Source: Alkalispirochaeta americana
GTDB taxonomy: Bacteria; Spirochaetota; Spirochaetia; DSM-27196; Alkalispirochaetaceae
Reading direction: 5' to 3'
Assembly (NCBI RefSeq): GCF_900156105.1
Contig: NZ_FTMS01000015.1
Span: 1-64,000 of the forward strand
DNA: 64,000 nt
The position numbers and the translations under genes were made by a program. Below the pieces are notes generated by a model. It was not told the DNA's origin. It searched no databases and saw only the letters and a program-made list of their open reading frames with translations. Below are positions 44,154-53,846 of the stretch, piece after piece (positions within the stretch are counted from its first letter, which is position 1; every line of letters begins with the position of its first letter).

Positions 44154-46829
44154 CTACCGGTCGAGCAAAAATTCCACCCGTCGGTTTTTCCAGAGGTTAT
44201 CCAGATCCTCATGCGGCACCACAGGACGGTCACCACCCAGAGCCTGAACCCTCATGCGGTCCCGATCGACACCAAGAATGATCAGGGCCTTCATGACCTC
44301 TTCAGCCCGACGTCGCGAAAGCGGCAGAAGCTCCTCCCTCTGTTCCCGGGCAATACTCTCGGGAGACTGGAGATATACATGGGCAGCATGACCCTCTACC
44401 ACAATCTGGCGGTCGGGATATCGGTTCAGACTCTGGGCGAGCCTTCTCAGGGTCTGAAGGTTCTGTTCCAGCTTGTCCCGATCGCTCATGAAGAGATCCG
44501 CCGTATTTCCCGCGAAGTGGATGCTGGCAATGCGGATACGCAGACGGTCACCGTCGGGCATCACCAGAATATCCGTGGCGATCACCGCCTCGGCCGTGGC
44601 CTGATGCCCCTCGGAATCGTTCACGGTAAACCGAACGGGGTAATCCATGGCGGATTGCACCAGTTCTCCCGACTCGCTCAGCCCATCCCAGGACAGCTCC
44701 CGAGGAGGCTCTCCCCGACCCTCAAATTGCTTGAAAGGACGGCCCCGGGGATCATCGATAGCAACCTTCCAGTCGAGAATTTCCGTCTCCGCCTTCAGGT
44801 CCAGAGCAATTGTAAGAAGATCGCTTTTACCCTCCCCGTCGGGCGAAAACGGCAGAGGTGTCAGGGTAATCCCTACCTTGGGGGGATCCGGTGCTCGCTC
44901 AACCCGGACGGGCCGGTCATCTTCGGCCTGGGCGTGGTGACCATTCTGCCAAACCACTTCCACCGAGGCGTAGTACTCGCCATCGTCCACAACGCGGCCG
45001 CCGTTGCTTACTCCGTTCCAGAGAAATCGCTCAAAAGGCCGCTGGCGATACTCACTGCGAACAACCCGCCCCTGATCGTTTCGAATCTCGAAGGAGAACT
45101 CCCGGACGCCCTGGGTATCTTCCAGGGATATGCGATAGTCAACTCCTGCCTGATCTCCCCGGGAGAGGGGGACCAACAGTCGATTTTCCGCAGTTATCTC
45201 CACTTTGGGAGTTGAAGAATCTTTTATGACCCGGAGAGGCCGCGACGAGCCGATGTTGCCCGCCCGGTCCTGGCCCTCCAGGACAAGTTCGTAGCGTCCG
45301 TCGGGGGCATCGCCCCGGCCGGTGAGATCCTCTCCGCCCCAGACCAGTTCAACCTCTTTCATCTCCGATGAACCCACCTGCCGGGGGGTGAGACCGGAAA
45401 TCGCGAAGAACTCCTCCAAATCCCCCTCCAGAAGGGAAGCTCCTTCCAGAGAGACCCGAAAGCGCCAGGATACATCCCGCTCAAAACGGAGCGTCCCCGC
45501 CACAGAGCCCTTGGTGCCGGCTCCAAAAACCAGAGGTTCCCCCTGGGGAGTTTCCTGGGGCTTTGTGTTGACCCGCAGCCAGGCTTCGGGAGGCACGGTG
45601 TCTATATAAACATCCAGAGGCTCCGACTGAACCTCAACGGCGTTTTTCAGGACACCCCGCAACCGCAATGCCACCGTGCCGTCGGGGAATCGCGATCCGT
45701 CCTGGCGGCGTCCGTCAAAATTCCACTTTTCAGGAGGGGCTCCACGACCACTCTCGCTGCGCACAACCTGTCCCCGGGAGAGAACTTCCAGAGTCCAGCG
45801 GTCAAAGAAATCCGGATCCGATGCGTTGATATCCACAACCAGGGTATCTCTGACACCGCTGTCGTTGGGAGAAAACCAGCGGTTTCCATCGGCCGGTGCA
45901 AGAACGACCTCGGCAGCCTGCAGACTTAAGGTCACCTCCTGGGGGTGTGTCTCCTCGGCAACGTTGCCGGCACGATCCTCACCACGCAGGACCAGCCGAT
46001 AGGTTCCTTCGGGCGCCCGGGCGCGATCTTCCTCACCGGGAACTCTTCTGGTGCCGTCCCAGGTAAATCTGGCCGGGGGCGGCACATCCCGCTCCATCCT
46101 TCGGGGCGTTTCGTTCTCGACAACCTTCTCGAAAACCAGGTCGTCCTGATCGTCCACGATCCGGACGATCCAGCGCAATTCCCGGCTTCCCTGGAGTTCA
46201 AAGGAGATGTCATCGCGAAGGCCATCTCCGTTAGGAGCAAAAATGGTATACTCCAGAGGAGGAAACTCGCCGATCTCGGGCGGGGTATTATCCACAGTTA
46301 CGTTGAAGGGAGCGCTGCTGATCACGTTCCGGCCGTCATCGACGATCGACACCTGATACGTATACTCGCCGTCGGGGACAAAGGCTCCCTCCTGGGCATC
46401 CTGGGGCAGACGTTCCTGGGGAAGCCCGTAACGGCCGTCCCAGGTCAGGGTCTCGGGAATTTCCACCCGGGGCTTCTCGCCGCCGAAGAGGTTCCCGAAG
46501 AACCCGCGCCGCTCCTGCTGCCGCTCCCGTTGCTCAAAGACCAGATTTCCGTCGCCGTCAAAAACCGAGAGAGCGTACTCGATGATGACCGTGTCCTCGC
46601 TGGGCACCACCAGGCTGGAGAAAGGAAGCTGAAGAACATCCTGAAGGCCATCCTGGTTCTCGGGAGAAATGAACTGCCTCGGCTGGGGAGGAATCTCCAG
46701 AACCGGAGGCGCCTTCTCTTGAGCCCCCCCGGCAAAGGAAACCCCTGCGACGGCCAGACCCAAAAGAAGAACAAGAAATATTCTGCCGGGCCGCATTGCT
46801 GATTGTAGTACTCGTTTATTCGTTTTCAT
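44154..46829 (-). CDS. Large OmpA-like protein with FlgD-type Ig repeats
   Basis: 891 aa; ATG 46829 after GAGG. A signal peptide (IFLVLLLGLAVAGVSFAGGAQ) could end in a normal cleavage site. The body has repeated FlgD-like/Ig-like modules: FxxNGDGLRDDISF, WDG(R/T), PDG(E/R)Y, LVLRGEDRAGNV, LVLEGQDRAGNI, about six in all. The C-terminal ~130 residues are an OmpA peptidoglycan-binding domain (VEGHAAHVY..., SRRRAEEVMKALIILGVDRDRM, NRRVEFLL). Probably an exported structural protein that connects the envelope to peptidoglycan. Ends in a strong terminator. Confidence 0.85.
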   Translation of the reverse strand: MKTNKRVLQSAMRPGRIFLVLLLGLAVAGVSFAGGAQEKAPPVLEIPPQPRQFISPENQDGLQDVLQLPFSSLVVPSEDTVIIEYALSVFDGDGNLVFEQRERQQERRGFFGNLFGGEKPRVEIPETLTWDGRYGLPQERLPQDAQEGAFVPDGEYTYQVSIVDDGRNVISSAPFNVTVDNTPPEIGEFPPLEYTIFAPNGDGLRDDISFELQGSRELRWIVRIVDDQDDLVFEKVVENETPRRMERDVPPPARFTWDGTRRVPGEEDRARAPEGTYRLVLRGEDRAGNVAEETHPQEVTLSLQAAEVVLAPADGNRWFSPNDSGVRDTLVVDINASDPDFFDRWTLEVLSRGQVVRSESGRGAPPEKWNFDGRRQDGSRFPDGTVALRLRGVLKNAVEVQSEPLDVYIDTVPPEAWLRVNTKPQETPQGEPLVFGAGTKGSVAGTLRFERDVSWRFRVSLEGASLLEGDLEEFFAISGLTPRQVGSSEMKEVELVWGGEDLTGRGDAPDGRYELVLEGQDRAGNIGSSRPLRVIKDSSTPKVEITAENRLLVPLSRGDQAGVDYRISLEDTQGVREFSFEIRNDQGRVVRSEYRQRPFERFLWNGVSNGGRVVDDGEYYASVEVVWQNGHHAQAEDDRPVRVERAPDPPKVGITLTPLPFSPDGEGKSDLLTIALDLKAETEILDWKVAIDDPRGRPFKQFEGRGEPPRELSWDGLSESGELVQSAMDYPVRFTVNDSEGHQATAEAVIATDILVMPDGDRLRIRIASIHFAGNTADLFMSDRDKLEQNLQTLRRLAQSLNRYPDRQIVVEGHAAHVYLQSPESIAREQREELLPLSRRRAEEVMKALIILGVDRDRMRVQALGGDRPVVPHEDLDNLWKNRRVEFLLDR

Positions 46830-46950
46830 GGACACCTCACCATCCTATGTATCGGGAAACAACCGGGGAATCTTACTGTTACAAAGATATCACGAGAGAA
46901 CAGGAAAATCGACTCTTCCCAGAAAACCCTTTCCCGCGATAGGGTGAAGC

Positions 46951-47712
46951 GTGCGCGAAACCGAGATGTTTGATCCGCTTCGGAGCTGGCTGGAGGGACA
47001 GGGTTACCTGGTCTCGGCCGAAGTAAAATACTGCGACCTGGTGGCCCGCTCTCCCGAGAAACCGGAAGAGTTCATCGTGATAGAGATGAAAACCCGCCTC
47101 TCCCTGGATCTGCTTTTTCAGGCTGCCCGGCGCAAGGCTCTGACCGAGGCGGTCTATATTGCGGTTCCCCTGCGGGGGAGCAAGAGCTCCCTGAGAAAAG
47201 GGCGCGCCCTGCAAGATCTTCTGCGGCGTCTCGAAGTGGGCCTCCTGGTTGTCCGGTTTCTCCAGAGAACAACACGGATCGAGGTTCTCCTGCACCCCCA
47301 GCCCTTCCAGCCCCGCACCGCCCGCCGCCGCAGGATAGAGATTCTCCGGGAAATCGACGGGCGCTACGCCGAGTTTGACCGGGGAGGCCTCCCTGGGGGA
47401 GCCCCCCGCCTCACGGCCTGGCGCCAGCGATCGCTCCGGGTGGCCCAGCTCCTGCTGGCTCGGGACGAAGCCTCACCGGCAGAATTGCGTCAGGCCGGCG
47501 CCCCGGCCCAAACCCAGCAGATCCTCTCAAAAAACAGCTATGGCTGGTTCGATCGGATACGGAGGGGCACCTACCGGTTGTCCCCGGCGGGAACACAGGC
47601 CCTGAGCCGGTACCAGGAGATCCTCCCCGACCTGGAGCCCCGGGTGAAGAGGGATGACCATACCAGCACGCCCCGGCACGGCCTCGGGCGCAACCACCAG
47701 GAGGCCCCGTGA
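46951..47712 (+). CDS. DUF2161-type putative nuclease-fold protein
   Basis: 253 aa, GTG start. The N-terminal half has SAEVKYCDLVAR, then IVIEMKTRLSLDLLFQAARR, a PD-(D/E)xK-like arrangement (Asp ... Glu-x-Lys) as in DUF2161. The C-terminal half resembles a winged-helix (SPAELRQAGAPAQTQQILSKNSYGWFDRIRRGTYRL). DNA cleavage or binding is predicted but unproven. TGA overlaps the next gene's GTG by 4 nt. Confidence 0.7.
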   Translation: MRETEMFDPLRSWLEGQGYLVSAEVKYCDLVARSPEKPEEFIVIEMKTRLSLDLLFQAARRKALTEAVYIAVPLRGSKSSLRKGRALQDLLRRLEVGLLVVRFLQRTTRIEVLLHPQPFQPRTARRRRIEILREIDGRYAEFDRGGLPGGAPRLTAWRQRSLRVAQLLLARDEASPAELRQAGAPAQTQQILSKNSYGWFDRIRRGTYRLSPAGTQALSRYQEILPDLEPRVKRDDHTSTPRHGLGRNHQEAP

Positions 47713-49031
47713 CCGGCCAGAATCTTCCCGAACGCGGAGTAACTACTACAGTCCTGGCCATCTTCGCGAGTATCTTTCTCCTGGGAAGCGGCTCTGCCCT
47801 CCAGAATACCGCTGTGGTCCTGCGAGGCGGTCTCGAGGGATTCTCCGACAGCACCATCGGAATCATCAGCGCCGCCTACTACGCAGGGATGCTGGCGGGC
47901 TCGTTTCTGGCGATCCTGGTGATCAAGCACGCCGGCTACGTGCGATCCTTCGCAGCCTTCGCTTCCCTGGCCTCGGTCTCTTCCCTGGCCCACGTTCTCC
48001 TGATTGATCCCCTGGCCTGGATTGTTCTGCGAACACTCCACGGCCTGTGCCTCTCGATCATTTTCGTGGTGGTCGAAAGCTGGCTCAATGTGGCAAGCCC
48101 TCAGGCCCTGCGCGGACGAATCCTCTCTGCCTATGGCATCGTCTATCTCTCTTCCATGGGCCTGGTTCAGCCCCTGATCGGATATTTCTCTCCCGCAGGG
48201 TTCGAAATATTCGGCATAACTTCGATCCTGGTCTCGCTCTGCCTGCTTCCTGTCACCCTTACCACGGTTCAGGGCGAGGCCCTTATAACGGACACGAAGA
48301 TCCGCCTTCTGGGGGTCTTGAAAAAATCTCCCATGGGAACAATGGGCGTTATAACAAGCGGACTGGTGGCAGGCGCCCACGTGAGTCTGGCTCCGCGCTA
48401 CGCCCAGGGGATGGGCCTCGGCGAGGGAAAAATCGGTCTGTTTCTGCTGGTCTTCTCCCTGGGAACGATGGCGATGCAATGGCCCTTGGGACTTATCTCG
48501 GACCGGTCGGGACGTCGCGCTGCGCTTCTGGTGAGTTCCCTGGCCGGGATGATAGCAGCCCTGGGGTTGGGGGTTGCCCCCGGGCCGGGCCCATTTCTCA
48601 CTGGAGCAGCTTTCCTCTTTGGAGGATTTGCCATTCCCCTGTATTCCCTCTCCATCGCCACGGTAAACGACCAGCTCCTTCCGGAGGACATGGTTCAGTC
48701 CGCCAGCGCGCTCTACGTCTTCTACGGCATCGGCTCCGTAGCGGGCCCTCTGGCGGCCTCCCAGGGCATGGGAAAACTGGGGAGCTCTGCCCTCTACTGG
48801 ATCATATCGCTCATCCTGGCAGGCTACGCCCTCTTTGGCCTGTCCAGAATCAATCGGGTCCCGGGGTTTATCATCCGGGGGTCCTCCGAGAGTTACCACA
48901 CCTACCCTCGTACATCACCCTTGACGATTCAGTTTCTCCGTCGGCCGCCACGCAAACGGCGGAAGGCCCCGGAAACCCCTCGGGAAGCAACAAAACCACC
49001 GCCGGAAGAGGCCCGGGAGCTTCGGCCCTGA
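47709..49031 (+). CDS. MFS transporter (12-helix type)
   Basis: 440 aa. Helices run through residues about 10-385. The loop 2-3 motif is weak (LVIKHAGYVRSF), but the second half has a clear LGLISDRSGRRAALL motif, the MFS signature. The family resembles the UMF/YcaD type. The C-terminal ~55 residues are a soluble Arg/Pro-rich tail (RRPPRKRRKAPETP). Start GTG overlaps the DUF2161 gene, so the two are co-translated. Substrate unknown. Confidence 0.82.
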   Translation: MTGQNLPERGVTTTVLAIFASIFLLGSGSALQNTAVVLRGGLEGFSDSTIGIISAAYYAGMLAGSFLAILVIKHAGYVRSFAAFASLASVSSLAHVLLIDPLAWIVLRTLHGLCLSIIFVVVESWLNVASPQALRGRILSAYGIVYLSSMGLVQPLIGYFSPAGFEIFGITSILVSLCLLPVTLTTVQGEALITDTKIRLLGVLKKSPMGTMGVITSGLVAGAHVSLAPRYAQGMGLGEGKIGLFLLVFSLGTMAMQWPLGLISDRSGRRAALLVSSLAGMIAALGLGVAPGPGPFLTGAAFLFGGFAIPLYSLSIATVNDQLLPEDMVQSASALYVFYGIGSVAGPLAASQGMGKLGSSALYWIISLILAGYALFGLSRINRVPGFIIRGSSESYHTYPRTSPLTIQFLRRPPRKRRKAPETPREATKPPPEEARELRP

Positions 49032-49065
49032 CGGGCGCTACCCTCCCCGCCAGGCCCCGCACCCA

Positions 49066-51000
49066 TCAAGCCTGGTTCCGTCTTGACCTGGCCCGGCTGG
49101 TAAGAACCTTTACCGAGGAAACCTCCTTGGTAGAGAGACGAACCCCTCCGGCGCGAGTGCTCTTTACCAGATACTCCGAAATATCAAAATCTTCCTCGAG
49201 CTTCTGAATCCGGGGCTTTTTCTTGTACCGCAGCCGAATCACCCCATCAACCAGGGTGGTGAAGGCCAGAACCCGGGCACCCTCAGGCAGAAGAGAATAG
49301 TCCTTGCCCAGGATAAACTGCTCGATAGCGCACCGCTTCAAGCAGGCTGCCCCCTGATCGTTACAGTAAACCAGGGTAAAGACCGTCTCGGCCAGAAGCT
49401 CCTTGTCGGCCAGCCCCGCATGAAGGAGCCCCTCCCCGACAAAAAGCTTTTCCGGCACGTCCACAACGCGGTACCCCGCCGTGGCATCAATGAGGAGCAC
49501 CCGATCGTAGGGGGATACAGCGGCCACCTCTGTTCCTTCGGCAAGACCGTAACCCAGGTACCCCGTCTTTTCGTCGTACCGGAGCTGCCGGTCCCGGGGC
49601 GCAGCCTCGCGGACATCCACCCGGCGAAACGCCTGAAGCGTGGTGAGCCGGGGAAAGGCCTCCCCGTGATTTTCCAGAACACCTTCCAGAAAAGCCAGGG
49701 CGTAGGTTACCAGATCCTTCAGATGCTCCCTGACCGCCTCCAGGCGTTGCCCGATCGCCTGAACCTCCTGGAGGTTTCTCTCGATATCATAGCGGGATAT
49801 CCGCCGAATCGGAATCTTCAGAAGTCGTTCTATATCCTCATCGGTGACATCCCGCACCAACTCTGCGCGAAACGGGATAAATCCATCGAATACTGCTGCA
49901 GAAACGCCCTGGTGGGACCGTTCTTCCTCAATCCGTTTGTAGATTCGTTCTTCAATAAAAATCCGCTCCAGCGTACGCAGGTGCAACCGCTCCAGGAGTT
50001 CCTGTTCTTCGTGGCGAAGTTCCCGCTCCAGGAGCGTCACCAGTTGCCGGGCATGATACTGGATCACCTCGGGCACGGTAAAAAGGCGGGGTTTGTTTTC
50101 ATGAATCATCAAGAGATTCACCGAGATCGACTGCTCACAGTCGGTGAAGGCGTAGAGGCCATCCACTACATCCTGGGTGTAGACACCCCGAGGCAGGCGG
50201 ATCTCGATTTCCACGTTCTCCGAGGTATAATCGTTGATCTGGGCAATCTTTATCTTCCCTCGCCGGGTAGCGTTCTCAATCGAAGCGATGAGAGACTCCG
50301 TGGTAGTCCCAAAGGGGATCTCCCTGATCACGATCCGTTTCTCATCGCTCGTATCGAGAGTTGCCCGAACCAGGACCTTTCCCTGCCCCTGGGCATAATC
50401 CGACACATCGAGAAGCCCCCCCGTGGGGAAATCGGGATAGAGCTCTACCGTTTCTCCCCGCAACGCTGCCTGCACCGCCCGGATCACCTCGACAAAATTA
50501 TGGGGCAAGATCCGCGTGGACATCCCCACGGCGATTCCCTCGGCTCCAAGCACCAGGGCCAGGGGGATCTTGGCGGGAAAGACCACAGGCTCCCGATTAC
50601 GGCCGTCGTAACTCTCGACGTATTCTGTCAGCTCGGGACGCCAGAGGATCTCCTTGGCGATAGGATTGATCCGGCACTCGATATACCGTGCTGCCGAGGC
50701 GCGATCCCCGGTGAAAATATTCCCGAAGTTCCCCTGGGTATCGATGAACAGCCCCTTGTTGGCCAGCACCACCAGAGCTTCGTAGATGGAGGCATCCCCG
50801 TGGGGATGGTATTTCATGCAGTGACCGACCACGTTGGCCACTTTATGAAACTTGCCGTCGTCCACTTCCAGAAGGGAGTGAAGAATCCTCCGTTGCACCG
50901 GTTTCAGGCCATCCTCCACGTGGGGGATGGCCCGATCCTTGATAACGTAACTGGCGTATTCCAGAAAGTTGGAGTTAAACAGAGTATGTACGTAGGCCAT
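49066..51000 (-). CDS. Type IIA DNA topoisomerase subunit A (ParC/GyrA-like)
   Basis: 644 aa. Begins MAYVHTLFNSNFLEYASYVIKDRAIPHVEDG; active-site Tyr106 lies in ASAARYIECR, and the QRRILHSLLEV segment is conserved. The C-terminal part is much shorter than the six-blade GyrA beta-pinwheel and lacks a GyrA box, so this is more like topoisomerase IV. ATG overlaps the stop of the B subunit by one base (TGATG), so the two subunits are coupled. Confidence 0.9.
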   Translation of the reverse strand: MAYVHTLFNSNFLEYASYVIKDRAIPHVEDGLKPVQRRILHSLLEVDDGKFHKVANVVGHCMKYHPHGDASIYEALVVLANKGLFIDTQGNFGNIFTGDRASAARYIECRINPIAKEILWRPELTEYVESYDGRNREPVVFPAKIPLALVLGAEGIAVGMSTRILPHNFVEVIRAVQAALRGETVELYPDFPTGGLLDVSDYAQGQGKVLVRATLDTSDEKRIVIREIPFGTTTESLIASIENATRRGKIKIAQINDYTSENVEIEIRLPRGVYTQDVVDGLYAFTDCEQSISVNLLMIHENKPRLFTVPEVIQYHARQLVTLLERELRHEEQELLERLHLRTLERIFIEERIYKRIEEERSHQGVSAAVFDGFIPFRAELVRDVTDEDIERLLKIPIRRISRYDIERNLQEVQAIGQRLEAVREHLKDLVTYALAFLEGVLENHGEAFPRLTTLQAFRRVDVREAAPRDRQLRYDEKTGYLGYGLAEGTEVAAVSPYDRVLLIDATAGYRVVDVPEKLFVGEGLLHAGLADKELLAETVFTLVYCNDQGAACLKRCAIEQFILGKDYSLLPEGARVLAFTTLVDGVIRLRYKKKPRIQKLEEDFDISEYLVKSTRAGGVRLSTKEVSSVKVLTSRARSRRNQA

Positions 51001-52790
51001 CAGATCAAATTCTCCATAATAAAGGCCCGTCGTTCCGGAGTGTTCTTTCCCATAAAAAAGGTCAGGGTCTCCTGAATATCCTTGATGGTTTTCAGATTCA
51101 CCGGGACAATCCGCATGTCCTCGCCGATGAACTGACCGAACTCCCGGGGTGATATTTCGCCGAGCCCCTTGAAGCGGGTTACCTCGGCGCCCCGGATTTC
51201 CTGGACCGCCCGGGCCCGTTCAGCTTCGGAGTAGCAGTAGCGTGTTTCCTTCTTGTTTCGGACCCGGAACAGGGGCGTCTCAAGGATGTACATGTGATTT
51301 GCCACGACCAGTTCCTCAAAATACTGGAGGAAGAAAGTAAGCAGAAGATTCCTGATATGAAACCCGTCGTGATCGGCGTCGGTGGCGATAACGATTCGCT
51401 GGTAGCGCAAAGTGGCCACGTCTTCTTCGATTCCCAGGGCCATCATCATGTTGTAGAGCTCTTCGTTACGGTAGATCTCGCCCCGCTTCTTCGCATACAT
51501 GTTCTGGGGCTTTCCCCGGAGTGAAAAAATCGCCTGGGTGTAAACATCGCGTGCCCCTACCATGCTCCCCGTTGCGCTGTCTCCCTCGGTGATGAAGATC
51601 GTGCTCTCTTCGCCGCGCTTGTCCCGATCGCCCCGGTGAAACTTGCAATCCTTCAACTTGGGAATCTTCAGGGAGATACGCTTCGCGGCCTCCCGGCTCT
51701 CTTTTCGGACAGTATTAAGCTCCTTGCGAAGTTTCTCGTTCTGGGTGATCTTTGCTTCCAGTTTTTTGGCAGCCCCCTGGTTGCGAAAGAGGAAATCCGC
51801 CACGGCCTCCCGGACCTGGTTCACGATCCATCCGCGGATGTCAGAGTTACCCAACTTGTTTTTTGTCTGTCCCTCGAACTGGGGCTCCTTGAGCCGCACC
51901 GCTACAGCCCCGGCGATCCCCTCCCGGACATCCTCTCCGGCGTAGTTCTTCTTGAAAAACTCGTTGACACCCTTGAGCACTCCTTCGCGGAAGGCACTCT
52001 GATGGGTTCCTCCGTCAGCGGTAAACTGGCCGTTCACAAAGGAGAAGTAGGTTTCTCCGTAATTGGAAGTGTGGGTGAGGGCGAATTCCAGACGTTCATC
52101 CCGATAATGAGCAATTCCGTAGAGTTCTGCATCGCCCACCTCATTGGCCAGCAGATCTTTCAATCCTCCGTTGGAAAAAATCTTCTGTTTGTTATAGAGG
52201 ATCGCAAGTCCCGCGTTGAGATACGCGTAGTTCCACAGTCGCTGGAGGATAAACTCCTCGTTGAACTGATACTCCCCGAAGAGACTGTGATCCGGCCTGA
52301 ACTGAACCCAGGTGCCGTCTTTCTGACTGCTTTTCTTCCCCTGGCGATGTTTTTTGAGAACCCCCGCAGCGAAGATCGCCTCGGCCCAGGCACCGTCACG
52401 GAAGCTGACAGCGTGAAAATGCTCCGACAGGGCGTTTACCGCCTTGGTCCCCACTCCGTTCAACCCCACGGAGAACTGGAAGACCTCGTCGTTGTATTTT
52501 GCCCCGGTATTGATCTGACTTACCGCATCTTTCAACTTTCCCAGGGGGATCCCCCGGCCATAGTCACGAACCGTAATCGTTCCGTCGTCATCACGCTTGA
52601 TCTCGATCTTCCGACCGTGGCCCATGATAAACTCGTCGATCGCGTTGTCCACGATCTCCTTGATCAGGATGTAGATTCCATCTTCAAAATTGCTGCCATC
52701 CCCCAAGCGCCCCACATACATCCCGCTACGCAGACGTATGTGATCCAGGCTGGAGAGGGTTTTGATCGAATTCTCGTCGTACTTCGTCAT
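51000..52790 (-). CDS. Type IIA DNA topoisomerase subunit B (ParE/GyrB-like)
   Basis: 596 aa. GHKL ATPase motifs: EIVDNAIDEFIMG, VRDYGRGIPLGK and GLNGVGTKAVNALS. The Toprim part has FITEGDSATGSM and IATDADHDGFHIRNLLLTF. I choose ATG 52790 (MTKYDENSIKTLSSLDHIRLRSGMYVG), although a GTG at 52808 is in frame. No Shine-Dalgarno before the ATG; a TATCTT box lies 8 nt upstream. Probably topoisomerase IV rather than gyrase, given its partner. Confidence 0.9.
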   Translation of the reverse strand: MTKYDENSIKTLSSLDHIRLRSGMYVGRLGDGSNFEDGIYILIKEIVDNAIDEFIMGHGRKIEIKRDDDGTITVRDYGRGIPLGKLKDAVSQINTGAKYNDEVFQFSVGLNGVGTKAVNALSEHFHAVSFRDGAWAEAIFAAGVLKKHRQGKKSSQKDGTWVQFRPDHSLFGEYQFNEEFILQRLWNYAYLNAGLAILYNKQKIFSNGGLKDLLANEVGDAELYGIAHYRDERLEFALTHTSNYGETYFSFVNGQFTADGGTHQSAFREGVLKGVNEFFKKNYAGEDVREGIAGAVAVRLKEPQFEGQTKNKLGNSDIRGWIVNQVREAVADFLFRNQGAAKKLEAKITQNEKLRKELNTVRKESREAAKRISLKIPKLKDCKFHRGDRDKRGEESTIFITEGDSATGSMVGARDVYTQAIFSLRGKPQNMYAKKRGEIYRNEELYNMMMALGIEEDVATLRYQRIVIATDADHDGFHIRNLLLTFFLQYFEELVVANHMYILETPLFRVRNKKETRYCYSEAERARAVQEIRGAEVTRFKGLGEISPREFGQFIGEDMRIVPVNLKTIKDIQETLTFFMGKNTPERRAFIMENLI

Positions 52791-52798
52791 CGCACAGG

Positions 52799-52828
52799 AA
52801 GATATCACATTCCGACCGGGGTGGTCAC
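52799..52828 (-). promoter_or_regulatory. Candidate promoter for the topoisomerase pair, leaderless type
   Basis: Minus strand: GTGACC (52828-52823), 18-bp spacer, TATCTT (52804-52799), then 8 nt to ATG 52790. Confidence 0.4.
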
Positions 52829-52991
52829 CGTCCCTCCCTTGTTACTCCTGGGGCTCGAGCCCCTGGTTTGGCGTCTCTGGTTTGGCGTATTATTATTACT
52901 ATCCATGGTGTGTCCCGTGAATGAAAGGGTCCTGCAAGGCAGGCCCGGTTGGTTCTGGTTCTTCTTCAACGATCCATCCCTCAGGGGTCTG

Positions 52992-53399
52992 ATGGTCACC
53001 TGTCGGCACATCACGGGGATTGCTCCTGCCTTTGCACTGGCCCTGATCATCCTCCTGGGAAGCTGCACAACTCCGGGGGGTGCCGCTGATCAGGAATCCC
53101 GGCAGGGTGTTCTTCCCGACGAGGATGTCACCCTGGACGAGGACGACCCGGAACCGCTCCTCACCATAACCGCGATCATTCTGGAGCTCCACTGGACGAC
53201 CCCCCGAACACAACTCATCCTGGATCACTCGCCCTTGCTCAAGAGGGTCTTTGCCGGAGATCCCCAGGTGGTTTCCTTTGCCGATCGGGATCCCCGGCGA
53301 TCGACACGCCTGGTCTTCCGTTTTCACGTGAACACCACCGCCGCGCCGCCCTTTGTTTCTGATCCCGACCGCTTTATCAATCCCCAGCTTTACGAATAG
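52992..53399 (+). CDS. Small putative lipoprotein, 135 aa
   Basis: ATG 52992 follows AGGGG. It opens a signal peptide (RHITGIAPAFALALIILLGSC) with lipobox LLGSC, so the mature protein begins Cys-Thr-Thr-Pro. The remaining ~110 residues (VTLDEDDPEPLLTITAIILELHWTT..., LVFRFHVNTT) look beta-rich. The same frame is open far upstream, but that part is antisense to the topoisomerase B gene. No family recognised. Confidence 0.7.
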   Translation: MVTCRHITGIAPAFALALIILLGSCTTPGGAADQESRQGVLPDEDVTLDEDDPEPLLTITAIILELHWTTPRTQLILDHSPLLKRVFAGDPQVVSFADRDPRRSTRLVFRFHVNTTAAPPFVSDPDRFINPQLYE

Positions 53400-53474
53400 C
53401 TCCCCGCAATACCCCGGAGAAGAGCCTCCGCCACGCCGGGACACCGCACCGGGGCTATATCTCCCGGGTATCCC

Positions 53475-53504
53475 TTGAAAATCATGAGAAAAAAGAACTA
53501 CCTT
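53475..53504 (+). promoter_or_regulatory. Candidate promoter for the glutaredoxin gene, leaderless type
   Basis: TTGAAA (53475-53480), 18-bp spacer, TACCTT (53499-53504), then 6 nt to GTG 53511. Confidence 0.4.
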
Positions 53505-53510
53505 TAGGGT

Positions 53511-53819
53511 GTGGAAAAAGCAATAGATTCTCTTACGTTCGAAACAGTGGATGGCCCCCTGAGGGATCACGAGGTAACGGTTTTTTCTCTCTCTACCTGC
53601 GCCTTCTGTCACAAGGCGATTGATTTTCTCACCACGTCGGGCGTCCAGTTCCAGTACATTCACCTGGACCTGATCGACCAATCGACAAAGCGCGCGGTGA
53701 AGCGGGAACTTTCGGACCGCTTTGACAACGTCGTGGTCTTTCCGATTCTCGTGGTGGATCATCAACGGGCATTCTCCGGATTTACCGAATCGGTCTGGAC
53801 ACGAGCCCTGGATCTCTAG
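53511..53819 (+). CDS. Glutaredoxin-family protein
   Basis: 102 aa, GTG start. Thioredoxin fold with active-site CAFC (Cys30, Cys33), then FPILVVDHQ with the cis-Pro loop replaced by FPILV and the C-terminal FSGFTESVW. It has the short two-cysteine layout of class I glutaredoxins or NrdH-like proteins. It is followed by an FTR catalytic subunit, so I infer that the reductase reduces this glutaredoxin in place of glutathione or thioredoxin reductase. Confidence 0.85.
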   Translation: MEKAIDSLTFETVDGPLRDHEVTVFSLSTCAFCHKAIDFLTTSGVQFQYIHLDLIDQSTKRAVKRELSDRFDNVVVFPILVVDHQRAFSGFTESVWTRALDL

Positions 53820-53846
53820 GTCTGAGGACCTTTCAGGAGGGCCCCT

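Noticed and set aside
47571-48899. 442-codon minus-strand frame across the MFS gene
   Set aside because: Antisense to an obvious membrane transporter; its own translation is polar and motif-free.
53400-53510. GC-rich spacer searched for a terminator after the small lipoprotein
   Set aside because: Several short GC-rich inverted pieces but no stem followed by a T-run.
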